Below are positions 24,896 to 36,619 of a stretch of 64,000 nt of DNA, piece by piece (positions within the stretch are counted from its first letter, which is position 1; every line of letters starts with the position of its first letter). The stretch spans positions 992,001 through 1,056,000 of the forward strand of contig OY992537.1 in the NCBI GenBank assembly GCA_963921195.1, written 5' to 3'. The notes below the pieces were generated by a model, which worked only from the letters and a program-made list of their open reading frames with translations, did no database searches and was not told the DNA's origin. This DNA is from Pegoplata infirma. Its lineage: Eukaryota; Arthropoda; Insecta; Diptera; Anthomyiidae. A program made the position numbers and the translations under genes.

Positions 24896-26250
24896 TAGAG
24901 ATGGGATCGTGAGTGACTTTTCAATCACGATCACGCACGCTCACGAAAAAATATATTGTAATCACGCACGATCATGCACGAACATTTTTTTTCTGCTCAC
25001 GCTCACGCACGCTCACGTGAGTAGAAAAAAAATTAATCACGCTCACGACGTAATCACGATCACGAAATACTCACGAATTAAAATATGTGAAAAAATGTAT
25101 GTCATATTTTCTTTATGCATTACCCAGTTGTGAAAGTCCTTGAGCCATCCGTGGTGACGGCTCGCTGACTTGTCAGAGTCACACCTGACATCCCCATGAT
25201 AGTTCTATATACCGAGTTAAGGACGGGTTCATAAAAAACTTCAAAATTTCTCCAATCATAATTATCAGTTGTCAGGGGGTGCTGACGTTCCCATGACATT
25301 TCCCTCCCCTAAGTCGTCTTTGTGGAAATGTCTGATATAGGTCATACGAAAATGCAAAAAATCTTCTTTTTTCACAGAAAAAATTTGAAACGAATTTCAA
25401 TCAACAAAAACGCGGTTCAATAAATTTTTTGATTGAAATTCCTCCAATTAAAAAAATTGTTATACCAATCATCAAATTATAGGTGATTGATTGAAAATTT
25501 TTAAAATAATGATTGATTTAACAAATGAAGTGTAAGCTTATGACAAAATTATCAAAAAATTCATCTTTTTTGCTTTCTAATATGTTGCAAACAAAGTAAA
25601 ACCCGATTATTTTGTACATTTTTGAATTAATCTATTCAAATAAATTAAAGCGAAAAAAATTTTGTATGTTGAAAATTTGTATACGACTGTTTAAGAAAAT
25701 AACAAAAATTTCAATCAAAACATTGATTGACTCATTTAAATTTTGTTGATCAATAGATTTAATTGAAAATAGTTAGCCAATCATTTTTTGTGTGTTCCAT
25801 TAGTTTTTACTTCCATCCATTTTCATTTATAAATAATCTTTATCATAATCTGAGACATTTTCTGTACGAAAAACGTTTCAGAATCTGAAAATATTTTTAT
25901 ACGAAAAACGTCTCGGAATCTGAGAGTTTTTCAATACGGAAAATGTCTCAGAATCTGAGAATTTGCATACGAAAAGTGTCTCAAAATCTGAACACATTTC
26001 CTCATGGAATGTTTTGAAAGACCATAAAAAATCAAGAAAACGTAACCGAACAAAAAAAATCGGGGAAACCATTAAAGTCACGAAAAATTCACGCAAGAAT
26101 TTTACTCACGCACGATCACGCACGAACTTTTTTTTGTTACTCACGCTCACGCACGCTCACGTGAGTAGGAAAAAAATTTACTCACGAATCACGTGATTCA
26201 TGCGTGATTCACGTGATTCACGTTAATCACGTGATTGGTGCCCATCTCTA
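24896..26250. mobile_element. hAT-type TCACG-array element, copy 1 (with internal insertions)
   Basis: Ends TAGAGATGGGA and GGTGCCCATCTCTA; exact 8-bp duplication AATGGAAA at 24888-24895 and 26251-26258. The two outer parts (24896-25085, 26090-26250) consist of ATCACGCACGCTCACG-type words. The middle (25120-26060) is foreign to it: a piece related to the CCCAGTTG element at 26538, a CACAGAAAAA element (about 25374-25795) and a GTCTCAGAATCTGAGA array. Confidence 0.88.
25860..25995. repeat. GTCTCAGAATCTGAGA tandem array
   Basis: Three to four copies of a unit of about 45 bp built from TACGAAAAACGTCTC, GAATCTGAGA and a T-run. The same palindromic core GTCTCAGAATCTGAGA recurs at about 63580-63700, and looser versions at 37060-37190 and 54130-54320. 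Confidence 0.6.
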
Positions 26251-26537
26251 AATGGAAAGTTAAATGGAAAGTTATTTTTAAACCGCACAATAAATAAATT
26301 ATATAAAGTAGATTTTTGTATTTCACTTCCTTCTGCGTTAAAACAATTTTTTAACTCAAATTGGCTAACATTTTTTTAAGAACTAATTGTAAGTGGCGTC
26401 TTTGCGACTAACTGCTTGTTGGCAAAACACTAAACTGATGAATAAATCTGACAATGTTTGGTAAATTTCATTAAGTTGAGATTATCTAATGATTGTTATA
26501 ATCATATTATGTTAAAATTTTTGGTGTGTGGAGAATA

Positions 26538-27254
26538 TCCCAGTTGGCAACGTCCTCGAGCCATCCTCAGTGACGGAGCGGTGACATGTCAGAGTCACTG
26601 CTGACATCCACAAGACATCTCTATGTACTGGGTTGAGGACAGTTTCATACAAATTTTCAAAATGTCCTCTCTCAAAGTCAGCAGTGGTCAGGGCTGACCT
26701 TCTGGGGACATGTCACCTAAGACTTCTTTGGGGAAATGTCTGACGTAGGTCATGCAAAAATACAAAAAATTTTCGCATTGCCTTTAGTACTTACTTTTAT
26801 CCATTTTCCTTTATTAATTATCTTTCTCATATTTAGAAAAAACTTTTCGCCTTTTTTAGTCCCAACTGGATTTGAACCTGGAACCTCCAGTTTATTAGTC
26901 CCGCACCTTACTACTTGTTCCAAACTTTATTTTGAAAATTGTTTGTCTATTTATTAATTTTATTCTACTTGTAAGATTTTGATTTTATTGTAAATAAATC
27001 GATAATATTGCCATCTGTTTTCTTGGAAATTGAAGAGTTGCCCAGATTTAAAATTCAAATTTAATATACTGCTATTCTGAAGACATTTCCTTTAGACGTC
27101 TTAGAGGAATTGTCAACACTCTTAAAGCAAACTTTCAGTGCTGACAATGTTAGGACATGTCATCAAGGATTACCTATGATTTGTCAGAACCTGAAGACAT
27201 TTCCTCAAGGAATCACTGAGGAAATTTCCTCAGTGACACATTTTCCAGCTGGGA
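26538..27254. mobile_element. TA-flanked CCCAGTTGG element with GACATGTC motifs
   Basis: TCCCAGTTGG and CCAGCTGGGA are inverted; TA at 26536-26537 and 27255-27256. The interior has GTGACATGTCAGAGTCAC and GACATTTCCTCAAGG words in both orientations. A partial relative sits at 25125-25330 inside the neighbouring hAT-type element. Confidence 0.7.
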
Positions 27255-27736
27255 TAGTTAACTATAACATTGTTACAACAACTATATTGTACTTTTGGAT
27301 GTAGCAATTTTTTTTATCATGATTGAAGCGACTATTAAATGTCTAAGACAACCATATAAATGTTTAAATACAATTTTAAAAACAATAATTTGATTGCTGC
27401 AATCATAACTGGGTTTAGAGATCAAAGTATAGTTGCCGTGATCATGTCTCAACCATATATTTTCTCTGCGTGCACATTATAAGGAAATTTTAGAAGTGAA
27501 CCACCTTGATTTTTAAATATCATTGTAATATAATTAGTTTTTAATTGAAGACAAATGACTCCCAGTATTATACCTCGATAATAAAACAAACAAAAAATGC
27601 TTTACTCCGCATCATAGATGGGAATTTTTCATTGCCATTAGTTGATAATAATGATAATGAAAAAAGTTTCATTACAATTTAATGGTAATTAATTTTTTCA
27701 CAAATAACAAATTTTAAAATTTTGGGTATTACAAAA

Positions 27737-27978
27737 GGCTGGATTACTTTAAACGTGAATGAAACGTAGACTCTTAAACAAAATTCTGTAAGTAAATTCA
27801 GTAATTGTGTCTAACGCATAAAACGTAGAGAATTTCTGTTAATAATAGAATTTCTCTACGTTTTGACGTGACAGAAAATACAATACGTTAGAAACTAATT
27901 ACACAACGCGGCGCGTTGCGTTTTACAAAATTAGGGGTAAGAGCCTACGTTTCATGCACGTTTAAAGTAATTCAGGGC
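27737..27978. mobile_element. 242-bp inverted-repeat element
   Basis: GGCTGGATTACTTTAAACGTG at the left mirrors CACGTTTAAAGTAATTCAGGG at the right; both continue with CATGAAACGTAG-like words. TA(A) follows the right end. The GGATTACT end resembles the 24287/36200 element. Confidence 0.7.
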
Positions 27979-28008
27979 TAAGGCAGTCAACGCGAGTTTT
28001 GTTTATAA

Positions 28009-28446
28009 GAGTCCCCGCACAACAATGTCGGTGACGTTTTTTTCATACAAATTTGGCAATAAAAAACGCTCGACCGAAAACCGCTTGAATAAAATCAATT
28101 TTATTTTTGTGTCGGTTTCTCTCTCTCTTTGAATTTTTGATATGAAAATGTTACCACATTTTTATAAATATTTCGATTATTTTCGATAAAGTAAACAAAA
28201 AAATGTGATCTCTAAAAAAAAAATATTTGAAATTCTAAAAAAAAAACACAAAAAAACTATTGAATATAAGAAAATCAAATTTATATGAAAAAAAAAACAA
28301 TAAAATTTAATAAAAAAGTGTCGAAAAGTGCAAAATAGTGTAAATATCAACGCCTGACTGAATTTCCCGCTGCCGCCTTTGTTTTGCGCCTATACTCTCT
28401 CATGACCGAAACCGTCAACCGCTCCGACATTGTTGTGCGGGGACTC
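28009..28446. mobile_element. 438-bp TAA-flanked miniature element
   Basis: GAGTCCCCGCACAACAATGT at the left and its perfect reverse complement ACATTGTTGTGCGGGGACTC at the right. TAA at 28006-28008 and 28447-28449. The perfect repeat suggests a young insertion. The interior is mostly A-rich, non-coding. Confidence 0.85.
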
Positions 28447-28574
28447 TAAAACGTGAAAAATTAAAATAACAAAAAACCTCAGATATTTTACAATTTTAAC
28501 GATTTTGGCAATATTGTGGTGACATACTAATGGTAATTTTTTTTTTTAATTGATACCATACCAATGGTAATTAA

Positions 28575-28722
28575 GGGGCCCCTGTAGCCTAGTTGGTAGC
28601 ATTCTAGCCTTTGAAACTGAGGGTCGTGGGTTCGATTCCCACCAGAGCCCTTGATTTTTTCGCTACAACGAGACGACGGTCATTTTTACCAGTACTCGTT
28701 TAGGTTGAAATTATTAAAAATG
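28575..28722 (+). mobile_element. tRNA-derived SINE, copy 1
   Basis: The head looks like a tRNA: an A box TAGCCTAGTTGGT (28585-28597) and a B box GGTTCGATTCC (28629-28639), with a 5-bp T stem GTGGG/CCCAC. The acceptor ends do not form a clean tRNA. The body after it (CGCTACAACGAGAC, CGGTCATTTTTACCAGT, TTTAGGTTGAAATTATTAAA) is shared with 47321-47466 on the other strand, so this is a dispersed SINE, not a working tRNA gene. Confidence 0.8.
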
Positions 28723-28795
28723 TATTGTAGTTAAATGTAAAAAAAATGAAATAAAAATACTTGATCATAGGATAAAAATTATTATTATTATATTA

Positions 28796-29421
28796 TCCCA
28801 ATAAACACAAGAACGATATGATAGCGTAAACGTTATTACCTATATGATACTTGAAGCGACTAATGAAAAAATAAATTAAAACCAAAATTGGAATATTTGA
28901 ATTTGAAATAAACTTCAAAAATTTTCACAAATTTTTTTATTTATTTAAAAACTATTGTGAATATTAAATGAAATTGTTCTAAAAACAAAAACGTGCTTTT
29001 ATGGCCATTTTTTCTCAATCATCTTCGATGTAATGCAACTATTAACCAAACCCAAACTGTAAGTACTCATGTTTTATTAATATTTTCAATAAAATGCCAC
29101 TGTCAAACATTATTGAAAAAATAATTGCTAATAATATTGGTATCAATGATATCTCCAACGATATCGTCAATGATATCACCAACGATATCGCCAATGATAT
29201 CACCAACGATATCGCCTGGAATAACGATATATATTCGATACTAGACTGGACAGAGGCGATTCTACTATCGTTCTACCGATAGCCGATATCATACAGATAG
29301 GTACACTTTAGAACGAAAACACTATCGTTTTCGTATAAGGGACGAATATCACTTATGATAATGAATATCACCCAAACGATATTGCTTCGATATCATAACG
29401 GTATCGTTTGGTTTGTTGGGA
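28796..29421. mobile_element. CGATATC-array element
   Basis: TCCCAATAAAC and GTTTGTTGGGA are inverted; TA on the left, TG on the right. Inside, CAACGATATCGCCAATGATA-type words repeat (about 29140-29215), with CGATATC/GATATCG throughout. This simple array happens to keep a 62-codon frame open (29094-29282), which I do not regard as a gene. Confidence 0.7.
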
Positions 29422-29785
29422 TGGTAATTATTTTTTTTTTAATTTTAGTTAGTAATTAAATTCCTTCAACTAAAACTATTATCATTGATACAACTAAAAA
29501 AATAATTAAATTAATGGGTGCCTATAATTAATTAGTCCCACCCTTGGTCCACATAAGGGTTTTCAATTGGTATTGGAAAATCGATATTTAGAAATTAAAA
29601 ATTTGAAAATACCGAGCGTTCGGTATTACAATATACATATTAAAGGCATCAATAATCGAAAACGGATAACTGGGACAAAGAAATTATATTTCAACACAAA
29701 GCAAATTTTTTAGTAGAACTTAGAGCCGCGTTAAATTGATGATATAACTAATCAGTTAGCTTGTGATTTTGTCTTGACTTTAAAG

Positions 29786-30346
29786 TAGAGATGGGCACAT
29801 GAGCAGATTAGAGCGTGATTCACGCGTGAACACACGTGAGTGTGACTGAATTCTATTTTACTCACGTAAGTGTGAGTGGGGAAAAAATTGCGTGAGTGAG
29901 TGTGCGTGAGTATGGTTTTTGCGTGAGTGAGTCTGCGTGAGTCGATTTTTTGCATGAGTTTGCGTTATTTATTTTCTTTTCATATTTCCTTTCGTACCGC
30001 AAAAAAGCAACAAAAAATTGTAAAATTTGGCTTAACTTAAGATTTCGTCCCGGAAAAAGCAAAAATTTCGCTGAACTTAAAATTTTGCTGAAAATTTTAA
30101 AAGGTTTTTGAAATTTTAGTTTTTGATAAACTAAAATTTCAAAATAATAGTTTCGTGAGTGAAGTCAACGTGAGTGTGAGTGAAGCTTGCGTGAGAGCAC
30201 GTGAGTGCGAGTTGTATTAAATTTACTCACGTGTTTGTGAGTGAGTGGGACTAGAACAAATATGCTCGTGAGTGAGTGTGTGTGATTCAAAAATTCTTGT
30301 CGTGAGCGTGAATGTGAGTCAAAAATCCCTCACGCGCCCATCTCTT
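29786..30346. mobile_element. hAT-type TCACG-array element, copy 2
   Basis: Ends TAGAGATGGGC and GCGCCCATCTCTT; flanking 8-mers CTTTAAAG (29778-29785) and CTTTGAAG (30347-30354) agree at 7 of 8. The interior is GTGAGTGTGCGTGAGT-type repetition around a unique-looking A-rich centre. Confidence 0.82.
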
Positions 30347-30466
30347 CTTTGAAGCTCTTTTGGGCATTTTTTAAAATAATTGTCTGACATAAATTTAAAA
30401 TCGATATTTTGAAAATCAAAATCTGTGTAGCATTTCGACAAAATTAGAATTGCATACCCTACTCGA

Positions 30467-30476
30467 TATATAAAAG
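30467..30476 (+). promoter_or_regulatory. TATA box of the UGT gene
   Basis: TATATAAAAG, 249-258 nt upstream of the start codon. A start site would be expected near 30495-30505, where TCAAAT and TGCAGTG occur, giving a 5' UTR of about 220 nt. Predicted from sequence only. Confidence 0.55.
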
Positions 30477-30724
30477 ACCCACCGTTCTTATCAAATAAAA
30501 TGCAGTGATTGATTGTTAATTACTTATGAGTTAATGCATGAACAAAATTTGTATGGTCAAGTTTATTGATTTAGGTGTTTAAACATATTTTGACTCACTC
30601 GCGCCCTAAATCTCAAAGGTGACAGTCATCCTTTTTCTTTAACAGAATATAATTTTAAAATAGTTTTGGATTTTTTTTTTGTAAAGAAACAAACATAGGC
30701 ATTCATAAACTTATAAAATAAAGA

Positions 30725-32305
30725 ATGCATTTAACACTATTCGCTATTTGTGTAGCCGTTATTGTGCTGGAATGTCAAGTGGTAACAGCTGCAAATATCT
30801 TGGCATTATTTGTCAATGGCCACCGTTCTCATCTATTGATATATGCGTCCGTTGTGAATTTGCTTACCAGCCGGGGCCATAATGTAACCATCGTCACTAC
30901 GTTAAATATCAATGATATTGGTTTGAGGAAAGATAACATTCGATGGATTAAATTATCGCATAATTATACAAAACCTTCGGTTAAGTCAAATCAAAGTGGT
31001 ATGGAAAAAGTCGAAAATATGCTTAATCGAATAGAAGACACCAGTAAGTTTTTGGATGATTTGGTGTGGCAGAAATTCATACATGAATCTCATCGATACG
31101 ATCTCTTAATAATTGGTTATTTATTTAACGATTATCAACTGGGACTGGCAGCACATTACAATTGTCCGGTTGTTGTTTTGTGGACCGGCCAGCCTATAGG
31201 ATTTATACACAGTTTAATGGGTAATCCTGAAGAAAGAAGGTATGTTCCACAACCATATGACAGACATCAGTATAAAGGTGTGCAAGCAATAGCTTTCGGA
31301 TGGTTCGAAAAATTCATAGAGTTTTTGGCGTTAAATAAAATGAAGGGTATTTATGAGTAAGTGATCTTACAACATGAAATGTCGCATGCTTCATAAGTTT
31401 TTCTGTTTAATCGCAGTAAACATTTTCCTGAGCCACACTATCCCCCATTTGGAGAAACTCGTAAAACTGTATCTCTGGCATTGTGCAGTCATCATTCCTT
31501 AAGTGAAGGCCCAATAGCACCTTATTTACCAGGAATACTGGAAATTGGTGGTCTGGAAAACAAACATACTTTGGAAAACAAAAACGAATTCAATTTGATA
31601 CAGGATACTTTGTTAAATTCGAATATTATATATTTAAGTTTTGGTTCTCGAGTAAAGTGGTCATTACTACCAACTTCATTAGAGTTAAAATTCATAGAAG
31701 CTCTTAAAGCATTTCCTGAATATACTGTAATATGGACCTATGATAAAAACTGTACAGAACTTGAAATTCAGTTCGCTTCGTCAAATATAATCTGTAAATC
31801 ATGGTGGCCTCAGTCGTTAATATTGGCCTCTAATCAAACAAAGCTTTTTATAACACATGGAGGTAAAGGCAGTATTTCCGAGGCACAGCGCTACGGAATA
31901 CCCATTTTGGGTATTCCTTTTTTTGGCGACCAAACAGCTAATACTGCTAAATCAGAGAAAAGAAAATTTGGTTTAAAGTTACTTATTGATAGTATTACAG
32001 TAGACAGACTTATAAGTGCAATTCGCGAGATATTAGAAAATGATCTTTATAGAAGGAGTGTTGAGCAGTTTTCTAAGCTGTACCGCGATAGACCAGTAAG
32101 TAGTGAAGATACTGTAATTTATTGGTTAGAATATGTCCTACGTTATAAAGGAGCCAAGCATCTTCGAAGTACAGCATTAGATTTAAATTTATTGGAATAT
32201 TATTTAATTGATGTATATTCTTTTATATTATTAATATTTTTAATAATTATAAAAATCTGCAGCTTCTTAGAAAAGAAAATACAATTCAAATATACATCTG
32301 CTTAA
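30725..32305 (+). CDS. UDP-glucuronosyltransferase (UGT), complete, two exons
   Basis: Exons 30725-31356 and 31417-32305 join through a 60-bp GTAAGT...CGCAG intron (split Asp codon), giving 506 residues, normal for insect UGTs (about 510-530). Residues 1-22 form a signal peptide ending VVTA. The NGHRSH block (about 31-36) holds the likely catalytic His. The donor-sugar signature begins at F355, reading FITHGGKGSISEAQRYGIP and ending P-F-F-G-D-Q. A membrane helix follows (about 478-495), with a short lysine-rich cytosolic tail. It would transfer sugar from a UDP-sugar to small lipophilic compounds (hormones, pigments, plant toxins, insecticides) in the ER lumen. The ATG is chosen because it directly precedes the signal peptide. 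No sister UGT lies in the window; insect UGT subfamily and substrate cannot be told. Confidence 0.93.
31357..31416 (+). other. UGT intron (60 bp)
   Basis: GTAAGT at the donor and TTTAATCGCAG at the acceptor; joining restores ...YE-D-KHFPEPHYPPFG in frame. Confidence 0.9.
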
Positions 32306-33238
32306 CAAAAAACAATTGTATCAAATTTTCCTAGGTCATGTAATTGAAAATTTTAAAAACTTTAATAAAAACTTTTAAAATGTATTTGGAAATTTCTTGA
32401 ATATAAATTTGAGAAAATTAAATTTTTGGAATAATAAAGAACCCGGTTAGAAATAGTCACATATGCACACATATGAACACATATAATAATCCATATATGT
32501 CCATGGACGAAAATTGAGGTAATATGTACATATATGATCATACGTGTTCATATTTGATAACATGTTTTCATTCATATGTTTTCATACATTTCAGTAATTC
32601 GTATTTGCTTGTCATTAAAAAACACTTTTTTATTACTAATCTTGATATTTTATTTAAAAAAATTATAAAGAAGAACACTAGAGAATACATGGTAGTACCA
32701 CTTCGAATTTATGTGTTGGAACCGAAAAATATCAGACAATTAGGCTAAGCTCTTCAATTCTAATGGTTTGCGGTGCGTTAAATACGATTTGCTCTACAAC
32801 ATCAGGCTTTCTGTTTATATAATCGAAAAAAGTAGCTTTTATCGAAATATTCCGATTTTAATGCTTCGTCAAAATATATTTTTCACAAAACTGCAACATT
32901 TCTAATGAAAAAAGTAATACTTCCAGAATATTTAATAAAAAGCATTTCTTAGGACTTTATAGCTCGAAATCCTGATGTAAGACAGCAGTTCTGAGGTCAT
33001 CATTATATTCAGCGCACCGTTAACCATAAAATATATCAACCAAGTGTCAGGTATTTCTTGTCCTAAACTAATGAGCACAAAGTACTAACATGTACTCACC
33101 ATTGTTCCCATTGCATATATGTACATGATTAAATACTATGTTGAATAACATACACTTTTCCAATTTGAAGTGGGGAATTTTATTACAAGATCTTGAAAAC
33201 ATCCTCATCGGTTAAACTGCCGAATGGATAATTAATAC

Positions 33239-33596
33239 AAAATCCAAATGAAATCAGCTTAGATTGTGTAGGATTCTAAAAGAAAAGAAAATGTGGACTG
33301 AGTCGCCATCATGATTGATTGTGACGCTTTTTTAAATACCTGATCTTAGAAATGGAATTCAGATTTTCCTCCTTTCAGTGGGAACCAATCGGTCTATCAA
33401 AATGCGGCTCCCAACAAAAATCCAGATGAAATCAGCTTAAATCGTAGACGATTCCAAAAGAAAATAAAATGTGGACTGAGTCGCCGTCATGATTGATTGT
33501 GACGCTTTTTTAAATACCTGATCTTAAAAATGGAATTAGATCTTCCTCCTTTCACTGGGAATCAATCAGTCTATCAAAATGCGGCTCTCAACAGCA
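33239..33596 (+). repeat. Tandem duplication, period about 178 bp
   Basis: Two near-identical units. Landmarks ATGAAATCAGCTTA (33248, 33426), ATGTGGACTGAGTCGCC, ATGATTGATTGTGACGC and ATCAAAATGCGGCTC occur once per unit in the same order. Less AT-rich than its surroundings; no open frame spans it. Confidence 0.85.
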
Positions 33597-34038
33597 ATTC
33601 CTGACTTACATGTGTAACATCAAAACTCTTCTTTAAGATTTAAGAAATTTTTCTTGATTTCTTTGATAAAGCACCTTCTTTGTTGCCCACCACCTTCTAA
33701 GAAAAACTTGATTTTGATATTTCTGGAAAAGAAAGAACATATTACAGGACATAATTAACAACGATATTAATATAAGGAAATGTTTTCTTACTTACTTGGA
33801 CAAATCACATTTTATATTCCAGAACGAATTGTTTCTTTTTTTTTTAAATATTTTTGATTAAATTAAACTAAAAAAATTGTTGAAAAAAAAATTGTACAAA
33901 AAAGGAAAAATAAAATTATGACATTTTGGTTTTGAAGTTTGAATCGAATTAAATAATTTAGAAACTTTCAAAACTAAAACAAATAAAACGAAGCATATGA
34001 AATGAAATTTGGGAAAATTAAAAGTTTTCTATTGCATT

Positions 34039-34443
34039 CCCAGAAAAACCTTAAAAATGGTAATGGATATGAAATGCATTACCAAAGTATGCATAGTCAA
34101 AAATATGCAAAAATATGCATTATTTGCCACTACGGCTTACTATATGCATTATTTTTTTTTGTATTTTTCATGCATTACGTAATACTTACCCATTATTTTG
34201 AGTCTCATCCAAAAAAAAATCAATGCAATTAATCTATTTCCATTAGATATAAGACCATTTGGGATAAGACTCAAAATAATGGGTGCGTAAAACGGAATGC
34301 ATGAAATATACTAAAAAGTAATGCATATGGTAAGCGGTAGAAAAAAAAATAATATTTTTGGTAGTTTTTGCTATACATTATTGCATATCCATGGTTATGG
34401 TAATGCATTACATAATCCTTACTATTTTGAAGGCTTTGCTGGG
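34039..34443. mobile_element. CCCAG-end element with ATGCATTA motifs
   Basis: CCCAGAAAAACCTTAAAAAT at the left mirrors TATTTTGAAGGCTTTGCTGG plus G at the right. TATGCATTA words fill the interior, and a second inverted pair (TTATTTTGAGTCTCATCC / GGGATAAGACTCAAAATAA) lies near the centre. TT on both sides. Confidence 0.6.
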
Positions 34444-35239
34444 TTTTTTTCAACTTGATCAAATGTAAACAAATTTAAAAAGGAACTAAGAAAACATTCA
34501 CGATGAGGTCTTAAAAATTATACAATTGCGAAAGTGCATTTACAAATACTTTATTAAAAAAATACATTTATATTCATTTATACCACATTTTCCATTAGTT
34601 TTTGCGAATTAATTGCAAATATTTCCATATATGACATCTAACTATACTATATATTCACTCGTTGTATGGATGTATAATTCCATACATGCTATCATATGTA
34701 CCGAACATGTTCATATGTGCTCATACGTGATTCATATATGTTCACATGTGAATCCATACATGTTCATATGTGTACATATGTGATCATTTTTACCTGGGAA
34801 GTTTCTCAAACAAATTTTGTATTCTGTAAAATAAATTTGTAATTTTTTAAAATATAATTGCAAATTTCTGAAATGTATTTGTAAGTTTTTTAAATATTGT
34901 ATTTCCTGAAAAATTATTGTGTTGATGTACATATTTACAAATTTTATTTCTAAACATTCAGAAATCTTTAAATGTATTAAAGAAATTTACACTTTTAATT
35001 TTTCCCAAAATTTCTAAACTTTATTTGAAAATGTAATTCAAACAATTTTAATTACTAAACATATGAAGGGCTTACTGCAAGAACTTGATAAGCAATATTT
35101 TATTTTTTCGTGTTTTCGACTTCTGCTGATGTTCCATTGACAGATTTTTGGCAAGTCTTGCTTGAACCCTTCGTACAAGTATATTGAGAATAAAAGTTCT
35201 GCAAAAACCACTATAAAATGAAATGTTGCTTATCGAGTT

Positions 35240-35700
35240 TTTTTATGGGTAAAAACGAGTTCTTTTGTACTTTTGATATTTCCTTTAAAACTGGTACTAA
35301 AAACCTGAAATGTGGAATGTAGGTTCACCTACCGAAAAATAGATCCACTAAAAATGGATTTTTGACAATGTTGATTCTAACTGTGTAAACAGGGTAAAAA
35401 GTGTAATACTTTTATATACATTTTATATTTCCTGAAATAATGGTCGTAGTAACTTAAAAATTTGGAATGTAGATTCACCTCCCGGAAAATAGATCCACTA
35501 TGGCTCGGTTTTTTCCAATGTTGATTCTAGGGGGTAAAATGGGTTAAAAAAAAGTGTACTTTGGTACTTATTTCAATTCCTGAAATAATGGTCAAAGAAA
35601 CAAGAAACTTGGAATGTAGGATCTTTCGTTGAAAATCCAAGGGCGGTACTTTTCTAGGAGGTAAAATGGGTAACAAAGTTAACTTTAGGTACCTTTTACA
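35240..35700 (+). repeat. Tandem repeat, about 150-bp unit, roughly three copies
   Basis: GGAATGTAG at 35313, 35464 and 35611, each preceded by TTTCCTGAAATAATGGTC-like text and followed by ATAGATCCACTA or a decayed form and a GGGTAAAA-type block. Diverged between copies. Confidence 0.65.
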
Positions 35701-36199
35701 TAATAAAGATACAGAAATAGTAACAGTCCCAGCAAAACTTTGGTAATGGGTGGTGATTATATAAAACATTTCCATGTAATATATATCCCTTAAGCTGTGT
35801 TTATGTCATACCACTGAGTATTAAGACCTGTCAAAAAATCGTGTGTAATATGATTTTGTTGACAGTCCAATAAGACTTTTGATTTTATGAAATATTTCAA
35901 AAAATGGCTGTGTGTTATTAGATTTGCATACAAAAAGCTGTTTTTAAAAATGTCTTTTGATTTTGTTTATGATTTTTTAGCAGTATTAAGACTTTGGTAA
36001 TACTTTCTTAAAATCCAAAGACTCGGTGGGATTATCTGAACACACCTTTATTTGTAGCATTATTTTGGGATGTCTTACCAAACATTTGATCAACAACGTA
36101 TTATTTGAAAGTGAAAATTGATGTATTACTAATACCTTGCTACGTAATGCATGATTATTGCAAAAAATGTATTTCATATTTATTATTTCTAAACATTAA

Positions 36200-36326
36200 G
36201 GGCGGATTACTCAATAAAAAGTTAGCTGCTAACAGCCGATTTAACGGAGCCTTATGTCAAAATTTGTATGAAAAAGTTAAATTTAACGGAGAGTTATTTT
36301 ATAACGGAGCATTGAGTAAGCCAGCC
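36200..36326 (+). mobile_element. 127-bp TAA-flanked miniature element, copy 2
   Basis: GGGCGGATTACTCAAT at the left, ATTGAGTAAGCCAGCC at the right, with TAA at 36197-36199 and 36327-36329. Inverted copy of 24287-24406: both carry AGTTAGCTGC, CGATTTAACGGAGCCTTATG and CAAAATTTGTATGAAAAAGT. Confidence 0.85.
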
Positions 36327-36469
36327 TAAATCATGGATGAATTATAATTGGCTACATTATGTACTATTTAAAAATTTGAAATAATGCATTATTTAAAATT
36401 GGATGCATAATGCATTACAATAACATAAAAAATAAATATTTTATAAAAAAAAACTCCATAAGTTTAAAC

Positions 36470-36611
36470 TAGAGATGGGCTCACAACAGGAATTTTCTAA
36501 TGACACACACTCACTCACGAGCATATTTTATCTACTTACACTCACTTACAATCACGTGAGTAAATTTAATACAAAATTACTTTTTCACTACTCGTAACAC
36601 CTTATATATTA
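36470..36611. mobile_element. hAT-type TCACG-array element, copy 3 (right end missing)
   Basis: Begins TAGAGATGGGCTCACAAC and has CACACTCACTCACGAGC and ATCACGTGAGTAAATTTAAT words like the complete copies, but the GCCCATCTCTA end is absent. Truncated. Confidence 0.6.
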
Positions 36612-36619
36612 TGTTCTGG

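Larger units (their letters stand above)
23573..27470. mobile_element. Outer element with CGCAGAAAAAA ends, host to nested insertions
   Basis: Left end CGCAGAAAAAAAAACATG plus TTGCGGTGATCATG; right end TTGCCGTGATCATG and CATATATTTTCTCTGCG are inverted. Flanks are TA (left) and TG (right), a likely decayed TA duplication. Its own sequence has AACAATGTTA, AATCATAAT and ATAACACATTT words. It was entered by at least four younger elements (24287, 24710, 24896, 26538), which accounts for its 3.9 kb length. Confidence 0.65.
27616..29545. repeat. Probable outer TGGTAATTA-motif element containing four insertions
   Basis: CATTGCCATTAGTTGATAAT and TGGTAATTAATT words at 27635-27700, at 28510-28575 and again at 29424-29530 appear to be one element split by insertions at 27737, 28009, 28575 and 28796. 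Outer ends resemble AGATGGGAATT and AATTAGTCCCACCC. Inferred, not proven. Confidence 0.4.
32442..34798. mobile_element. Outer CATATG-motif element with internal insertions
   Basis: CCCGGTTAGAAATAGTCACATATG at the left (first 20: CCCGGTTAGAAATAGTCACA) mirrors TATGTGATCATTTTTACCTG plus GG at the right. Near both ends CATATGTG/CACATATG words dominate (32450-32590, 34690-34790). The middle holds other repeats, including the tandem duplication at 33239 and the element at 34039. No clear duplication of flanks (AA on both sides). Confidence 0.6.

Noticed and set aside
24867..26196. Open frames full of H-A-H and T-H-A words
   Set aside because: They come from TCACG arrays; no start context, domain or splice support.
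28575..28650. Working tRNA gene
   Set aside because: A and B boxes are good, but acceptor and anticodon stems do not pair cleanly and the sequence continues into a body shared with 47321-47466.
29094..29282. Open frame of 62 codons rich in NDI repeats
   Set aside because: It is only the translation of the CGATATC array inside the 28796-29421 element.
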